From contig JAOTWK010000156.1 of assembly GCA_029862935.1 (NCBI GenBank), forward strand, positions 1 to 7,746: a stretch of DNA of 7,746 nucleotides. Direction: 5' to 3'. How positions within the stretch are numbered: position 1 is the stretch's first letter; each line of letters begins with the position of its first letter. Source of the DNA: Gemmatimonadota bacterium. Lineage in GTDB: Bacteria; Gemmatimonadota; Gemmatimonadetes; Gemmatimonadales; GWC2-71-9. The notes beneath the pieces were generated by a model. The model searched no databases and was not told where the DNA came from. It saw only the letters and a list, made by a program, of their open reading frames with translations. Shown here piece after piece: positions 6,079 to 7,746 of the stretch. The position numbers and the translations under genes were made by a program.

Positions 6079-7746
6079 CTACCCAAGCCCCAATCGCTGT
6101 CGTACCTGATTCTCGATCCCGCCAGCCACGACCAACGCCTGCGGCACCGATCCAAGTGCCGGAAATCCGAACGACTCCTGCCCGAGTGTCAGCGTGCTCC
6201 GGGCGAAATCCACATCCACCGTGTCTCCCAAGATGATCGTGAGCTGCCCCTCAGCAATCTCTTCCGCACATTGTTCCCGCAAGCGTCGGACCAGCGCTGG
6301 ACACTCGATACAAACGTATCCGTTGTTGTACGCGTTGCGGAGATACGTTTGCGAGAAGCTCCCCGCGATGACCAGCGGGATCTTCTTGGCCATGAGCGCC
6401 GTCGCCGCCTGCTCCCGCGACGAGCCCGTCCCGAAGTTCCACCCACCCACAAGGATATCCCCGCCCTCGACCCGCGATGCGAACGTCGGGTCGTAGTTCT
6501 CCATGACGACCCGGGCCATGTCCGCGGGCGTCATGTTCTCCCGGTATGTGTAGTCCTTCCCGTAAATGCCGTCGGTATTGAGGTTGTTCTGGGGCACGAA
6601 GACCAGGCGGCCGGATATCCGTTGCGGGAAGCCCTCGAGGATCGCCACTGCCTCTTCGCTGTTCATCGGCTGGGGAAGTTCGGCAAACCGACGCTCCGGG
6701 CTTTGACCCGCCGTCGGCCGCGGGCCGGCGATATACCCTGCGACAGCCGATGCAGCGACGACCGCGGGACTTGCCAGGTAGCATTGCGCATCCCTCGAAC
6801 CCATGCGCCCCTTGAAATTCCGGTTCGTCGCGGAGATTCCGACTTCCCCAGGCTCCAGCAGTCCAGCACCGAGCCCGATGCAGGGTCCGCAACCGGGCGG
6901 AAGCGGCTTTGCGCCGGCGTCGAGCAAGGCACCCCACGCGTCGGTCTCCTGTGCGTCGTCCTCCACCTCCTTGCTCGCCGCCGAGATGTAGAACTCGACG
7001 TGCGGGGCAACCTGCTTGCCGCGAATCACGTGCGCCGCAGCCTCCAGGTCTTCCAACCGACTGTTCACGCATGACACGAGGTATGCCTTCTGGATCTGCA
7101 CCCGCTCCGCCTGGATATCCGCTACCGACCGCATGAGTTTCACGGAATCGGGTCCGGACACGTGCGGACTCACGTCCCGCAGGTCGAGGTCGATACGCGC
7201 CGCGTAAGACGCGTCCTGATCCGGAGCCGGCGGCTCCGCTGCCCACCGCTCCAGATCGGCGTCCGTGAATCGTGAGACGCCGGCCTGATCAAGCACGTCC
7301 TTGCGGCGCCGTAAGTAGCGGAGCATGACGTCGTCGACCGGAAACCACCCGACCAGGGCACCCCATTCGGTCGTCATGTTGGCAATGCTCATGCGGGCAT
7401 CGGCGCTCAAGCTCGCCACACCCGGTCCGGCAAATTCCACAGCGGCATTCAGCACTTCATCCTGGTTGTAGAGCCCACACAGCGTGACGATGACGTCCTT
7501 GCCGGTTGCCCCGTCTGTCAACTCGCCGTGCAACACCACTTGGACCGTCCGCGGGATCTGCCACCAGAACTCACCAGTGGCCCAAATGGCCGCGGCGTCC
7601 GTGCGAACCACCGGGGTGCCCAGGGCACCGAGCGCGCCGTACATGTTGGAGTGGGAATCCGATGCTACGACCAGCGCTCCCGGCACCACGTACCCGTGCG
7701 CCACCATGATCTGGTGGCCAATGCCCATGCCGGCCGGATAGAAGTC
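6079..7746 (-). CDS. Aconitase-superfamily hydratase, fungal Lys4 (homoaconitase)-like, 5' end cut by window
   Basis: A [4Fe-4S] hydro-lyase that interconverts citrate/isocitrate or homocitrate/homoisocitrate. The 555 visible residues read in frame from the right edge (DFYPAGMGIGHQIM) to TAG at 6081-6079. Roughly 100-130 N-terminal residues appear missing compared with a single-chain Lys4. Cluster ligands are Cys226 (SCVNSRLEDL), Cys286 and Cys289 (GCGPCIG). Also present are ASDSHSNMYG (28-37), TDAAAIWATGEFWWQIP (49-65), IANMTTEWGAL (121-131), NRNFKGRMGS (308-317), and the swivel domain with TDGIYGKDYTYRE (391-403) and NFGTGSSREQAATAL (437-451). The WWQIP, NMTTEWGA, YTYRE and MENYDP segments resemble fungal mitochondrial homoaconitase much more than AcnA/AcnB or LeuC/LeuD, judged from memory. 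Both domains lie in one chain. The dehydrogenase gene begins 50 bp downstream. The actual substrate is not settled by sequence. Confidence 0.9.
   Translation of the reverse strand, partial: DFYPAGMGIGHQIMVAHGYVVPGALVVASDSHSNMYGALGALGTPVVRTDAAAIWATGEFWWQIPRTVQVVLHGELTDGATGKDVIVTLCGLYNQDEVLNAAVEFAGPGVASLSADARMSIANMTTEWGALVGWFPVDDVMLRYLRRRKDVLDQAGVSRFTDADLERWAAEPPAPDQDASYAARIDLDLRDVSPHVSGPDSVKLMRSVADIQAERVQIQKAYLVSCVNSRLEDLEAAAHVIRGKQVAPHVEFYISAASKEVEDDAQETDAWGALLDAGAKPLPPGCGPCIGLGAGLLEPGEVGISATNRNFKGRMGSRDAQCYLASPAVVAASAVAGYIAGPRPTAGQSPERRFAELPQPMNSEEAVAILEGFPQRISGRLVFVPQNNLNTDGIYGKDYTYRENMTPADMARVVMENYDPTFASRVEGGDILVGGWNFGTGSSREQAATALMAKKIPLVIAGSFSQTYLRNAYNNGYVCIECPALVRRLREQCAEEIAEGQLTIILGDTVDVDFARSTLTLGQESFGFPALGSVPQALVVAGGIENQVRQRLGLG

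Noticed and set aside
6251..7246. Minus-strand 331-codon open frame inside the aconitase-family gene
   Set aside because: It is an alternative frame of a gene whose main frame carries all the aconitase motifs. The translation is Gly/Arg/Ala-rich and unrecognisable.
1..7746. CRISPR arrays, tRNA or rRNA genes, insertion sequences, phage genes
   Set aside because: No spaced repeats, RNA-gene signatures, transposase motifs or terminal inverted repeats were seen. About 97% of the window is accounted for by the six metabolic genes.

Overview
This is a GC-rich stretch (roughly 60% by eye) of tightly packed genes, all on the minus strand, so the reading order runs from the right end of the window to the left. 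It holds six genes: a 5'-truncated homoaconitase/aconitase (right edge), an isocitrate/isopropylmalate-family dehydrogenase, a fused CitD-CitE citrate lyase protein, CitF, an archaeal-type HMG-CoA synthase, and an archaeal-type acetyl-CoA C-acetyltransferase (thiolase) cut by the left edge. Every complete gene and the thiolase start have a Shine-Dalgarno-like sequence. That, with the GC content and dense operon, fits a GC-rich bacterium, but several proteins resemble archaeal (HMGS, thiolase) or fungal (Lys4-type homoaconitase) relatives, and the phylum cannot be decided from this window.

Layout: 7746-6079 holds the aconitase-family enzyme (C-terminal 555 residues); 6028-4841 the dehydrogenase; 4830-3613 CitD-CitE; 3613-2051 CitF, whose start codon overlaps the CitD-CitE stop codon as TGATG. 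Then comes a 144-bp gap (1907-2050) with a hairpin just after citF and a small palindrome, followed by HMG-CoA synthase at 1906-860 and the thiolase from 835 leftwards. The first four genes look like one transcription unit. The last two are either a readthrough extension of it or a second unit.

How the genes may work together (inference): aconitase, dehydrogenase and citrate lyase connect 2-oxoglutarate + CO2 with isocitrate, citrate, and then oxaloacetate + an acetyl unit. If the aconitase and dehydrogenase are homo-acid enzymes, the corresponding chain would be 2-oxoadipate, homoisocitrate, homocitrate, 2-oxoglutarate + acetyl unit. The thiolase and HMG-CoA synthase then consume acetyl-CoA (acetyl-CoA to acetoacetyl-CoA to HMG-CoA), the entry to the mevalonate pathway. 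The neighbourhood thus looks like an acetyl-unit-producing module beside an acetyl-CoA-consuming one. The most unusual points are the CitD-CitE fusion with a displaced prosthetic-group serine, the fungal-Lys4-like aconitase in a prokaryotic operon, and the dehydrogenase with mixed substrate and cofactor signatures.
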